This document shows positions 18,560 to 26,402 of a stretch of DNA of 55,722 nt, piece after piece. The DNA is from Companilactobacillus baiquanensis (GTDB taxonomy: Bacteria > Bacillota > Bacilli > Lactobacillales > Lactobacillaceae): NCBI RefSeq assembly GCF_003946605.1, contig NZ_RHOQ01000010.1:1-55722 (forward strand), given 5' to 3'. Both the position numbers and the translations under genes were made by a program. Numbering within the stretch: position 1 is the first letter of the stretch; the number at the start of each line of letters is the position of its first letter. The notes under the pieces are model-generated. The model had not been told where the DNA came from, did no database searches, and saw only the letters and a program-made list of their open reading frames with translations.

Positions 18560-19054
18560 TTGAAGAAAACTGTAAAATACTTATTAGAAGTTTTAGAAGA
18601 TCAATTGTCGCAAAAGTTAATATCTAAGTATACAATGACGGATCTTATCCGTTCTTCAGGAGTTAAACGTGGTACAATTTATTATCATTTTGAAGATTTA
18701 AATGATGTATTTGACGTGTATCTTGAAACACTGATCACTGATCGAATCAATGTAGGATCAGTTGATGATCAAGTGAAAGAATTGATCAATTTTATTTCGT
18801 CAAAAAGAATACTATGTCTTAATTTGTATAGATTAGTTAAGACTCAAAAGCGGCGTGCTTATTTTCTAGAAGTATTAAATAGATCCTTTCAACAATATGA
18901 CCTGTGTAATAAAGAGCAGGGTTCATACTTAGTTGGGGGATTTTTATTTATCTTAATCGAATGGTTTGATAATGATTTAAGAGAATCTGAACAAGTAATT
19001 TTAAAAAAATTATTGAATTATATCGAATTCGTTAGTGTCAGGGATAAAGTGTAA
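18560..19054 (+). CDS. TetR/AcrR-family transcriptional regulator
   Basis: 164 aa. The N-terminal 50 residues carry a TetR-type helix-turn-helix (TMTDLIRSSGVKRGTIYYHF, where GTIYYHF is the recognition helix). The C-terminal part is helical, of the type seen in DhaS/YfiR-like short TetR proteins. The start is a TTG after ATGAGGT at normal spacing. Its target is not evident; candidates are itself (palindrome at 18520-18537), nox upstream, or the 17-bp AAGTG-N7-CACTT repeat at 19095-19111. Confidence 0.85.
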   Translation: MKKTVKYLLEVLEDQLSQKLISKYTMTDLIRSSGVKRGTIYYHFEDLNDVFDVYLETLITDRINVGSVDDQVKELINFISSKRILCLNLYRLVKTQKRRAYFLEVLNRSFQQYDLCNKEQGSYLVGGFLFILIEWFDNDLRESEQVILKKLLNYIEFVSVRDKV

Positions 19055-19124
19055 AGCGGTTGGCGTATTGTCAATAAAACTGACATTTTTCAGAAAGTGT
19101 ACATATCACTTACATGAAAATAAA

Positions 19125-19219
19125 GATAATATATTAATTGAGCAAGGCTCATAAAAAATAATATGAACGATTTTTCGAGCATTAACTTGGCCCCCAGTTT
19201 ACCAGGTTAATGCTTTTTT
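19125..19219 (+). ncRNA. candidate small RNA or transcribed leader with Rho-independent end
   Basis: A GATAAT -10-like box (19125-19130) is followed seven bases later by a TGAGC/GCTCA hairpin (19139-19151), an A/T-rich single-stranded stretch, and a strong 13-bp stem (19178-19190 with 19202-19214, one G-U pair) with a C-rich 11-nt loop (CCCCCAGTTTA) and six T. This would give an RNA of about 80 nt ending before the GNAT gene. No good -35 is seen, and I cannot match it to a riboswitch or sRNA family. It could instead be an attenuator of the GNAT gene, which starts 45 bp later. Confidence 0.45.
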
Positions 19220-19264
19220 GCGGGATCTAACTAGATAATGTATGATATTTAATGAGGTGAAATA

Positions 19265-19834
19265 ATGTTTAGATATGCAAAAAAAGAAGATGTTGATCAG
19301 ATATTACCGACACTTTTTCAAATATTTGATGAAATGGAAATGGATATTTTTAAAGAGTACGGAAATAAGACAATGGAAGACATCATTCGTGAAGGATTTT
19401 TCTTACCGGATTATCGCTATGGTTTAAACCACATTTTAGTTAATGAGATCGATGGAGAAGCTGCTGCGATTGCAATTGGCTACCCTGAAAAACTAGAAGA
19501 TACAATTGATGTACCACTGCATAAAATTATGGAAAAGCATGGGATTAAAGAAACTTCGTTATTCACAGATAAAGAGGCTTGGCCAGGTGAATGGTATTTG
19601 GACTCTTTTGCTGTGGCACCTAAATTCCAAAATCAAGGAATTGGAACGAAAACTTTGATTGAATTTATCGAAGTTATTAGAAAACGTGGAGAAAAGATCC
19701 TCAGTCTAAATGTTGATGTGGACAATGCTCCGGCACAACACGTATATAAAAAAGTTGGCTTTAAAAAAGTAGGTCAATTATATATCGGAAGTCATTTGTA
19801 TGATCATATGCAATATGATTTAACTTCTAAGTAG
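19265..19834 (+). CDS. GNAT-family N-acetyltransferase
   Basis: 189 aa. The acetyl-CoA-binding core is clear: WYLDSFAVAPKFQNQGIGTKTL (motif A, Q-x-x-G-I-G) near residues 120-140 and the C-terminal NAPAQHVYKKVGFKKVG block. The N-terminal half resembles a group of Lactobacillales GNAT proteins of unknown substrate. GAGGTG precedes the ATG. A terminator-like hairpin 45 bp upstream and a very stable hairpin 12 bp downstream flank it, so it appears to be transcribed alone. Substrate unknown. Confidence 0.85.
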   Translation: MFRYAKKEDVDQILPTLFQIFDEMEMDIFKEYGNKTMEDIIREGFFLPDYRYGLNHILVNEIDGEAAAIAIGYPEKLEDTIDVPLHKIMEKHGIKETSLFTDKEAWPGEWYLDSFAVAPKFQNQGIGTKTLIEFIEVIRKRGEKILSLNVDVDNAPAQHVYKKVGFKKVGQLYIGSHLYDHMQYDLTSK

Positions 19835-19846
19835 GTCGTAAACAGA

Positions 19847-19915
19847 GCGTGAAATAAGGCGGTTAGAGACTGAGCATATTCGTAGATAAGCGGAGGTCTC
19901 TGCCTTATTTCACGC
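19847..19915. repeat. 69-nt hairpin element with perfect 14-bp outer stem
   Basis: GCGTGAAATAAGGC (19847-19860) is perfectly complementary to GCCTTATTTCACGC (19902-19915). Inside, AGAGAC (19865-19870) pairs with GTCTCT (19896-19901), directly stacked on the outer stem on the right with a 4-nt bulge GGTT on the left. The loop is about 25 nt. No T-run follows, and a separate terminator lies 13 bp on, so this is not a terminator. It resembles a dispersed palindromic repeat (REP/MITE-like) or structured RNA. No second copy is seen in this window. Confidence 0.6.
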
Positions 19916-19927
19916 GTTTCAATAAAT

Positions 19928-19964
19928 AAAAAGCAGATGTCCAATTAAGGGCATTTGCTTTTTT
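19928..19964. terminator. bidirectional terminator, GNAT gene / LURP-like gene
   Basis: GCAGATGTCC pairs with GGGCATTTGC (two G-U pairs) around AATTAA, with A5 before and T6 after, between two converging genes. Confidence 0.8.
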
Positions 19965-19972
19965 GAGATACA

Positions 19973-20515
19973 TTAATGTTCTAGTTTTTTAAAATTACTA
20001 AATTTTATCTTTGATTTAAAATTCAACCCTAAAGATTTATCAAGTTTGAAATTTGGAATTCGAACGTATTTGTCCAAAAAAATTGCAATCAAAGTACAGA
20101 TTGGAGCATGGTCGATCTCACTTATATTAAGTTCTAATCCGGGATGGCCAAGACTTAAGATAGTAGGCGAGACTTGCATGATCTCTCTGCTTCCTTTAGT
20201 AATGTGGTAGTTGGACATTATTATATTACCGGTTATATTCCAGTTGATCTTGCCGATGTGGACGTATTTCATATCGATCACAGGGACAGCATTTATTGTA
20301 GCAACTTCCTCGCCATCAAATTCTATGGAATAAATTTTGAGAAAATTGTTTTTTAGTTTTATTTCACCAATTTTGGTATTTAAACGATTAAATAGTTGGA
20401 TCAACAAAGGATTTTCCTTATCGCGCGAAGCAATAAAGATGGTCTCTTTATTTTGATTTGCGATTACTAGGACGTTTCCATCCATTAAATCTGCTTTGCG
20501 AATAAATAATTTCAT
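19973..20515 (-). CDS. uncharacterised protein, LURP-one/YxjI-like beta-rich fold (tentative)
   Basis: About 180 aa, no signal peptide or membrane segment, with alternating short beta-type stretches and repeated turns (for example KIGEIKLKNNFLKIYS and HIGKINWNITGNIIMS), as in LURP-one-related/tubby-like proteins. That assignment is by look only. The frame is open to 20548, inside the end of the HAD gene, but ATG 20515 with AGGAC upstream is the better start. It lies 13 bp after the HAD stop, so the two are co-transcribed. No catalytic motif is visible. Confidence 0.55.
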   Translation of the reverse strand: MKLFIRKADLMDGNVLVIANQNKETIFIASRDKENPLLIQLFNRLNTKIGEIKLKNNFLKIYSIEFDGEEVATINAVPVIDMKYVHIGKINWNITGNIIMSNYHITKGSREIMQVSPTILSLGHPGLELNISEIDHAPICTLIAIFLDKYVRIPNFKLDKSLGLNFKSKIKFSNFKKLEH

Positions 20516-20528
20516 TAGATTTGTCCTA

Positions 20529-21398
20529 TTATTTTTTATTATCAGCAATTACCTTCTCAATTGCTTGTGCTACTCCATCATTTACATTAGTGTCGGTATA
20601 TTCGTCAGCCATGTCGGTGATACTTTGAATGGCATTCTTCATAGCAACACCAACTCCAGCCGATTTTATCATCGAAGCATCATTTAGATTATCTCCGATA
20701 GCCATGGTTTCTGACCGCTTAATACCACGTTTTTTGGCATATTCTAAAAGTGCGATTCCTTTTTGAGCATCAACACTGTTTATTTCTAAGTCATTTGGTG
20801 CAGATGATGTTACCACAACGTCAGATAATTTGCTTATTTTATCCATTACTGGTCCAAGCGTTTTTGCTTCTTCAGGATCATAAGCAATCATCTTCATTAT
20901 TTCGTAACTATTGTCTGCAAGAATATTATCAAAACTATCAACATAGTTCATTGGGACATTTTTGATTTTTTCTTTTGTTTGCTTCAGTGCGTCTTCTCTG
21001 GTGGTTCCGGGATTTAATTTTAGTAGCAAGTCGGCTAAACTAGATACACGGAGGTCGATATTTTCGGAAAAGATCCCTTTGTTAGTTATTAATTCAAAAT
21101 AGATATTATGAGTACGTAAAATATTGACGATCTTATTCTTAGAGTCAATGGATAAAGGATTACTTGAAACTAAATTTTCTTTGCTGTCAAATACTTCTGC
21201 TCCGTTAAGGGTAATGTACCCAGGAGTGATTTTTCCTCTTAGAAAAGGCTTTGCTTCACTGATTCCTCTACCAGTGGCAATTAAAAATTCTATGCCATTT
21301 TCTTGTGCATCTTTTATGGCTTTGAGATTACGATCAGAAACTTCCATCTTGTCATCTAGCAAGGTTCCATCCATATCCGATGCAATTAGCTTAATCAT
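20529..21398 (-). CDS. Cof-type HAD-superfamily phosphatase
   Basis: 289 aa. Motif I is DMDGTLLDD (nucleophile Asp near residue 8), motif II Thr in FLIATGRG, motif III Lys in DAQKGIAL, and motif IV GDNLNDASMI with the Mg2+-binding Asp residues; the large C2 cap lies between. These enzymes dephosphorylate sugar phosphates, FMN or pyridoxal phosphate; the substrate cannot be told. The frame extends to 21551, but GGAGGG precedes the ATG at 21398, which gives the standard Cof N-terminus (MIKLIASDMDG). It is divergent from ung. Confidence 0.9.
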   Translation of the reverse strand: MIKLIASDMDGTLLDDKMEVSDRNLKAIKDAQENGIEFLIATGRGISEAKPFLRGKITPGYITLNGAEVFDSKENLVSSNPLSIDSKNKIVNILRTHNIYFELITNKGIFSENIDLRVSSLADLLLKLNPGTTREDALKQTKEKIKNVPMNYVDSFDNILADNSYEIMKMIAYDPEEAKTLGPVMDKISKLSDVVVTSSAPNDLEINSVDAQKGIALLEYAKKRGIKRSETMAIGDNLNDASMIKSAGVGVAMKNAIQSITDMADEYTDTNVNDGVAQAIEKVIADNKK

Positions 21399-21482
21399 AT
21401 GATTCCCTCCAAAATTGTTGTACTTATATGTGCATATTACCATATTTTGTAAAAATATATTATTTAGATAGCAGGTGTAAAG

Positions 21483-22178
21483 TTGAGAAATTTTATTAAT
21501 GACGACTGGCAAAAAGTTTTGAACGAGCAATTTAATGAGCCGTATTATCATCAGTTACATAATTTTTTAAAAGAAGAATATTCTACACAGACGATTTATC
21601 CCAATATGAATAATATTTATCAGGCTTTCAAATGGACTTCCTTTTCTGATACAAAAGTAGTTATTTTGGGTCAAGATCCTTATCATGAACCAAATCAGGC
21701 AATCGGCTGTAGTTTTTCTGTTGCACCAGGTGTGACGATCCCGCCATCACTACGCAATATTTATAAAGAATTGGAAAGTGACCTAGGCTATAAGCCTGTA
21801 AATCACGGTTATTTGAAATCCTGGGCTCAACAAGGAGTTTTATTATTGAATTCTGTTTTGACCGTTAGAAGAGGCCAGGCTAATTCACATAAAGGTAAAG
21901 GTTGGGAGAAATTAACTGACTATGCTATTCAAGCTTTATCAAAACGTGGAGGGGTTGTTTTTATACTATGGGGTAATGCTGCGAAGAGCAAAATACCTTT
22001 GATCGACCAAGAAAAAAACACAATTATTTCGTCTACACATCCCAGTCCTTTCTCGGCAAATTATGGTTTTTTTGGTTCTCGACCATTTTCTAAAGCAAAT
22101 GAAGCGCTTTTACACTATAATGAAAGGGTAATCAATTGGCAATTACCAGAGGTTGTCAATGAAATGGAGGAGAAATAA
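21483..22178 (+). CDS. ung: uracil-DNA glycosylase (family 1)
   Basis: 231 aa. The water-activating motif [13 protein letters not shown] (catalytic Asp near residue 70), [11 protein letters not shown], and the DNA-intercalation motif [25 protein letters not shown] block (catalytic His) are complete. It removes uracil from DNA and leaves an abasic site; the AP endonuclease ExoA is encoded 2.4 kb downstream. Start is TTG 21483 with AGCAGGTG just upstream. Its TAA shares a base with the pta ATG, so the two are translationally coupled. Confidence 0.95.
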   Translation: MRNFINDDWQKVLNEQFNEPYYHQLHNFLKEEYSTQTIYPNMNNIYQAFKWTSFSDTKVVILGQDPYHEPNQAIGCSFSVAPGVTIPPSLRNIYKELESDLGYKPVNHGYLKSWAQQGVLLLNSVLTVRRGQANSHKGKGWEKLTDYAIQALSKRGGVVFILWGNAAKSKIPLIDQEKNTIISSTHPSPFSANYGFFGSRPFSKANEALLHYNERVINWQLPEVVNEMEEK

Positions 22179-23146
22179 TGGATTTATTTGATAGTCTAAA
22201 GAACAAAATTGATGGGAAAAACTTTACAATTGTCTTCCCTGAGGGAAATGAACCTAGAATTCTAAGAGCCGCTTTGCGTCTCCACAATGAAAGCGTTTTA
22301 AAACCAATTCTTATTGGTAACAAAGACGAAATTGCTAAAGTAGCTACTGAATATTCTGCAGATCTTAAAGATATTACAATTATCGATCCAGAAACATATG
22401 CTGATTTTGATGCTATGGTTGAATCATTTGTTGAACGTCGTAAGGGTAAGAATACTAAAGAACAAGCTGAAAAGATGCTTAAAGATAATAATTACTTCGG
22501 TACTATGTTAGTTTACATGGGCAAGGCTGATGGTATGGTATCAGGTTCTGTTCACTCAACTGGTGATACAGTTCGTCCAGCTCTACAAATTGTTAAAACA
22601 GCCCCAGGTTCATCACGTATTAGTGGATCATTCATCATGCAAAAAGGTGACGAAAGATACATGTTTGGTGACTGTGCCATCAACATTAACCCTAATGCTC
22701 AAGAATTGGCTGAAATTGCCGTACAAACTGCTAAGACGGCTAAATTATTTGACATTGATCCTAAAGTTGCTATGCTTAGTTTCTCAACTAAGGGTAGTGC
22801 TAAGAGTGATGAAGTTACTAAAGTCGCTGAAGCCACAGAAATTGCTCACAAACTAGCTCCAGAAATCGAACTAGATGGTGAATTACAATTTGATGCTTCA
22901 TTTGTACCAAGTGTTGGTGCTCAAAAGGCTCCAGGCTCAAAAGTAGCTGGTCACGCAAATGTCTTTATCTTCCCAGAATTACAATCTGGTAATATTGGCT
23001 ACAAGATTGCTCAAAGATTTGGTGGCTTTGAAGCTATTGGACCTATCTTGCAAGGTTTGAACAAACCAATCTCTGATCTTTCTCGTGGATGTAACGAAGA
23101 AGATGTTTATAAGACAGCTATTTTGACAGCAGCACTTGCCTTATAA
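22178..23146 (+). CDS. pta: phosphate acetyltransferase
   Basis: 322 aa, the short (EutD/Pta) form. Visible family blocks include FPEGNEPRILRAA at the N-terminus, GMVSGSVHSTGDTVRPALQ in the middle and PGSKVAGHANVFIFPELQSGNIGYK near the active site. It interconverts acetyl-CoA and acetyl phosphate; acetate kinase (ackA) is 22 kb downstream. Codon use is biased as for a highly expressed gene. A cre-like sequence (TGAAAGCGTTTTAA, 22288-22301) lies inside the gene, but its role is uncertain. Confidence 0.95.
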   Translation: MDLFDSLKNKIDGKNFTIVFPEGNEPRILRAALRLHNESVLKPILIGNKDEIAKVATEYSADLKDITIIDPETYADFDAMVESFVERRKGKNTKEQAEKMLKDNNYFGTMLVYMGKADGMVSGSVHSTGDTVRPALQIVKTAPGSSRISGSFIMQKGDERYMFGDCAININPNAQELAEIAVQTAKTAKLFDIDPKVAMLSFSTKGSAKSDEVTKVAEATEIAHKLAPEIELDGELQFDASFVPSVGAQKAPGSKVAGHANVFIFPELQSGNIGYKIAQRFGGFEAIGPILQGLNKPISDLSRGCNEEDVYKTAILTAALAL

Positions 23147-23165
23147 AAAAATATTGAGGTAAAAC

Positions 23166-23627
23166 ATGAACGAATATCAAATAGAGACACATTCTTATGA
23201 AGAAACAGAAGCTTTAGGACAAAAATTAAGCAAATACTTAAAAGCCGGTGATGTAATTTTAATGAACGGCGATTTAGGTGTAGGCAAAACAACTTTGACA
23301 CGTGGATTAGCTAGAGGACTAGATATTAAAAAGAATGTCAAAAGTCCTACTTTCACTTTGATTCGTGAATATCAAGATGGAAGGATCCCACTGTATCATA
23401 TGGATGCCTATCGACTAGAAAGCAGTCCGGATGAAGATCTAGGCTTTGACGAGTATTTTAATGGTGATGGGATAACGATCGTGGAGTGGCCACAATTTAT
23501 TAAAGACGAAGTCCCAGAAGACCATATGTCGATCAACATCTACCGTGTATCAGATGATGATCGTAAAATTGAAATAAAACTTCGTGGACAAAAATATGAG
23601 AATCGTGATTTTGGAGACTTGATATGA
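23166..23627 (+). CDS. tsaE: tRNA threonylcarbamoyladenosine biosynthesis ATPase TsaE
   Basis: 153 aa P-loop ATPase with Walker A GDLGVGKTTLTRG near residue 37, the family motif VKSPTFTLIREY and the HMDAYRLE segment. With TsaB and TsaD it makes the t6A37 modification of ANN-decoding tRNAs. TsaB and TsaD are not nearby. It sits 19 bp after pta, and its last four bases overlap the GNAT gene start (ATGA), so the three genes form one operon with ung. Confidence 0.94.
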   Translation: MNEYQIETHSYEETEALGQKLSKYLKAGDVILMNGDLGVGKTTLTRGLARGLDIKKNVKSPTFTLIREYQDGRIPLYHMDAYRLESSPDEDLGFDEYFNGDGITIVEWPQFIKDEVPEDHMSINIYRVSDDDRKIEIKLRGQKYENRDFGDLI

Positions 23628-24085
23628 GTGAACAATTGATAATCAGAGAAGCTGTTAAAGGCGACGCAAAATTATTGTTAGAATTTTTAAAACGAGTCGG
23701 TAAACAAAGTGATTTTATTGAATATGATTTGGAAAATGTCAGTTTAACTGATGAAGAAACCTCACTAGATCTTATTTCTGAATCTGGATTCGATGAAATC
23801 TTTGTTGCGGTTTTTGATGATGCAATTGTTGGTTTTTGCCGTTTAGAAAAGGTTTCTGAAGATGAGTCAGAATACGGCGTCGTTGTTGAAAAAGATTTTT
23901 GGAACAACAACATAGCTTCTTACTTAACAGAAGAGGCACTTGATTGGGCTCGTCATGCACCGTTTACTAAAATTAAATTAGAAGTATACAAAAATAACCC
24001 TGTTGCGATCCACCTTTATGAAAAGTTTGGATTCAAAACAGAGTTAGAAAAAGATAAAACATTAATTATGAAAAGAATGGCTTAA
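23624..24085 (+). CDS. GNAT-family N-acetyltransferase
   Basis: 153 aa. Motif A is degenerate (VVVEKDFWNNNIASYLTEEAL), and the C-terminal acetyl-CoA-binding part NNPVAIHLYEKFGFKTE is clear. Position next to tsaE recalls rimI, but the sequence looks like a general GNAT enzyme rather than RimI. It overlaps tsaE by 4 bp and overlaps the convergent exonuclease gene tail-to-tail by 4 bp, so no terminator separates them. Substrate unknown. Confidence 0.85.
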   Translation: MSEQLIIREAVKGDAKLLLEFLKRVGKQSDFIEYDLENVSLTDEETSLDLISESGFDEIFVAVFDDAIVGFCRLEKVSEDESEYGVVVEKDFWNNNIASYLTEEALDWARHAPFTKIKLEVYKNNPVAIHLYEKFGFKTELEKDKTLIMKRMA

Positions 24086-24615
24086 GTTAATTTTGCCATT
24101 CTTTTTATTTGTTCTGTACCAAATTCCTGTTCAGTTTTTAAAAGGATCTTGGCACATGCGATACTATCATCTAAAGCATTGTGATGATGTTCTAGGTCAA
24201 TTTGTAAATTTCTTGAGACAGTGTCTAATTTATGATTAGGCAGATCAGGATAAAATTTACGACTAGTTTTAACAGTATCGATTGTTAAATACTTTGGCGG
24301 AAAAATTCCATAATTCGTCAAAGTATTTTTTAATACACTGTTATCAAAACTAGCGTTGTGCGCTGCCACTAAATGCGAAGTATCAAATAAAGTTTGAATA
24401 TGCGGCCAAACTTTATCAAATGTAGGAGCGTCTTGAACATCTTGTGGTCTAATGTGGTGAATTTGAATATTTCTCGGGCTAAAGTTTTCTAGTGGATTTA
24501 TTAAGGTGTAGAAGCTATCTACAATTTGACTATTGCGGACTAAGACTAATGCCAACGAGCAGGCACTAGTTCGATGTCCGTTAGCAGTTTCAAAATCCAT
24601 TGCAACAAAATTCAT
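24082..24615 (-). CDS. DEDDh-family 3'-5' exonuclease (DnaQ-like)
   Basis: 177 aa. The four acidic residues and the His of the DEDDh family are visible: Asp and Glu in AMDFETANG, Asp in HNASFDNSVL, and His/Asp in HNALDDSIACAKIL. It resembles the stand-alone DNA polymerase III epsilon-like exonucleases of lactobacilli. It starts immediately after exoA (stop at 24617-24619), so the two repair nucleases form an operon. It is probably cytosolic and could trim DNA or RNA ends. Confidence 0.88.
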   Translation of the reverse strand: MNFVAMDFETANGHRTSACSLALVLVRNSQIVDSFYTLINPLENFSPRNIQIHHIRPQDVQDAPTFDKVWPHIQTLFDTSHLVAAHNASFDNSVLKNTLTNYGIFPPKYLTIDTVKTSRKFYPDLPNHKLDTVSRNLQIDLEHHHNALDDSIACAKILLKTEQEFGTEQIKRMAKLT

Positions 24616-24616
24616 G

Positions 24617-25375
24617 TTATTCCTCCAAATTTAAATCTAATTCAATTGGACAGTGGTCTGATCCGTAGATATCGTTTAAAATTTCAGCTTTTTTGATCAT
24701 GTTTTTTCCATTGTCAGAAACAACAAAATAATCGATCCGCCAACCTGAATTGTTTTTACGAGCGTTAAAACGATAGCTCCACCATGAGTATTTGATGTCA
24801 TCAGGGTGAAGATAACGGAAACTGTCAATAAAGCCGTCATCTAGTAATTCGGTAAATTTTTGACGTTCTTCATCTGAAAAACCAGGATTATGATGATTTG
24901 TTTTATCATTTTTTAAATCAATCTCTTTGTGGGCGACATTTAAGTCTCCGCACAAAATAACTGGCTTTTTTTCAGAGAGCTTTTTCATATAATCATGCAA
25001 AGCGTCGTTGTATGCAAGTTTAAAGTCTAATCTTTTTAGTTCTTGTTGAGAATTTGGTGAGTAACTATTGATCAGATAGAATTTTGGAAATTCTAAGGTT
25101 AAAGTACGACCTTCAGTATCCAATTCTTCAACTCCTAATCCTCTGGTAATATTGATCGGTTCTTCTTTAGTAAATACGGCAGTCCCAGAATATCCCTTAC
25201 GGATTGCATCGAAGAAATATTGATGATAGCCAGGTAAATCTAAATCAATTTGATCTTGATGCAATTTAGTTTCTTGGACACTAAAAATATCGGCATCAAG
25301 ATTATTAAAGGTTTCGATAAAATCTTTTTTTACAACAGCACGTAGGCCATTTACATTCCACGATATAAGTTTCAA
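24617..25375 (-). CDS. exoA: exodeoxyribonuclease III / AP endonuclease
   Basis: 252 aa of the Xth/Exo III type. Conserved blocks: ISWNVNGLRA (metal-binding Asn), VQETKLH (Glu), YSGTAVFTK, LCGDLNVAH (Asp and Asn) and YGSDHCPIELD (Asp-His pair). It cuts 5' to abasic sites. Since ung, which makes those sites, is encoded 2.4 kb away, base-excision repair genes are clustered here. ATG 25375 has a GAGGTG upstream on the minus strand. Divergent from murB, with 112 bp between. Confidence 0.95.
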   Translation of the reverse strand: MKLISWNVNGLRAVVKKDFIETFNNLDADIFSVQETKLHQDQIDLDLPGYHQYFFDAIRKGYSGTAVFTKEEPINITRGLGVEELDTEGRTLTLEFPKFYLINSYSPNSQQELKRLDFKLAYNDALHDYMKKLSEKKPVILCGDLNVAHKEIDLKNDKTNHHNPGFSDEERQKFTELLDDGFIDSFRYLHPDDIKYSWWSYRFNARKNNSGWRIDYFVVSDNGKNMIKKAEILNDIYGSDHCPIELDLNLEE

Positions 25376-25487
25376 AATATCACCTCATGATAATTATAAC
25401 ATTGTCCCAGTGCTAGTTAGTTCGTTAAGAATTGCAGTATGTGATAAAATTAAGTGTAGTTTATGTAAGATTAAAGGATGATGAATA

Positions 25488-26390
25488 TTGAAGTTTCCAG
25501 TTGAAAAATTGCCTAATATTGAATTTAAAATGGATGAACCACTTAGTAAGTATACTTTTACTAAAACAGGTGGTAATGCCGATGTCTTAGCTTTCCCTAA
25601 AACTCGCGAAGAGCTTGTTGAAATTGTTAATACAGCACGTGAAAATGATATTGAGATAACTGTCATTGGTAATGCTAGTAATTTGATTATTAAAGATGGT
25701 GGTATAAGGGGAATTGTTATAATTTTACCTAATTTCCACAAGATTTCTGTTCAAAATAATGAAGTTACAGCAGAGGCTGGGGCAACTATCATAAATACCA
25801 CTATTGAAGCTCAAAAAGCTGGATTAACTGGTATCGAATTTGCAGCTGGTATACCCGGAAGTGTTGGTGGTGCAGTCTTTATGAACGCCGGTGCATATGG
25901 TGGTGAAATTAAAGATGTTTTTGATTCAGCTGAAGTTCTCCTACCTAATGGGGAAATTAAGAATTTTAGTTATGATGAAATGGATTTTTATTATCGTCAT
26001 AGTATTATTCAAGAAAATGAAGGTATTGTCATCAGTGGAACTTTCAAATTAAAACCAGGCAATAAAGATGCTATCCAAAAAGAAATGGATCGAGTAAATG
26101 AATTGCGTCGTTCTAAACAACCTTTGGAATATCCTTCATGCGGTAGTGTATTTAGAAGACCGCCCAATCACTTTACAGGTCCTTTAATTATCAAAGCTGG
26201 CTTGCAAGGAAAAATAATTGGTGGAGCACAAGTTTCAAAGAAACATGCCGGATTTATTGTTAATATCGATCATGCTACTGCCACTGATTACATGGATTTG
26301 ATTCATTTGATTCAAAGAACGATAAAAGAAAAATTCGATGTCGAACTTCATACTGAAGTAAGAATAATCGGAGAAGATAAGAAAATATAG
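25488..26390 (+). CDS. murB: UDP-N-acetylenolpyruvoylglucosamine reductase
   Basis: 300 aa. The N-terminal FAD-binding domain has TKTGGNADVLAFP and VIGNASNLIIKDGG; EFAAGIPGSVGGAVFMNAGAYGGE-type residues and the catalytic region DFYYRHS and PSCGSVFRRP (proton-donor Ser) are present. It reduces UDP-GlcNAc-enolpyruvate to UDP-MurNAc with NADPH, the second committed step of peptidoglycan synthesis. The start is TTG 25488 with AAAGGATG upstream. It starts a cell-envelope run: murB, antiporter, cdaA, cdaR, glmM. Confidence 0.95.
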   Translation: MKFPVEKLPNIEFKMDEPLSKYTFTKTGGNADVLAFPKTREELVEIVNTARENDIEITVIGNASNLIIKDGGIRGIVIILPNFHKISVQNNEVTAEAGATIINTTIEAQKAGLTGIEFAAGIPGSVGGAVFMNAGAYGGEIKDVFDSAEVLLPNGEIKNFSYDEMDFYYRHSIIQENEGIVISGTFKLKPGNKDAIQKEMDRVNELRRSKQPLEYPSCGSVFRRPPNHFTGPLIIKAGLQGKIIGGAQVSKKHAGFIVNIDHATATDYMDLIHLIQRTIKEKFDVELHTEVRIIGEDKKI

Positions 26391-26402
26391 AAAAGGTAGG
26401 GG

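Noticed and set aside
19125..19219. Known riboswitch (fluoride, preQ1, THF, SAM and guanidine types considered)
   Set aside because: I could not match any conserved core by eye; kept only as an unassigned candidate RNA.
21399..21551. 51 extra residues at the start of the HAD phosphatase
   Set aside because: They run into ung on the opposite strand, and the family start MIKLIASDMDG at 21398 has a strong GGAGGG.
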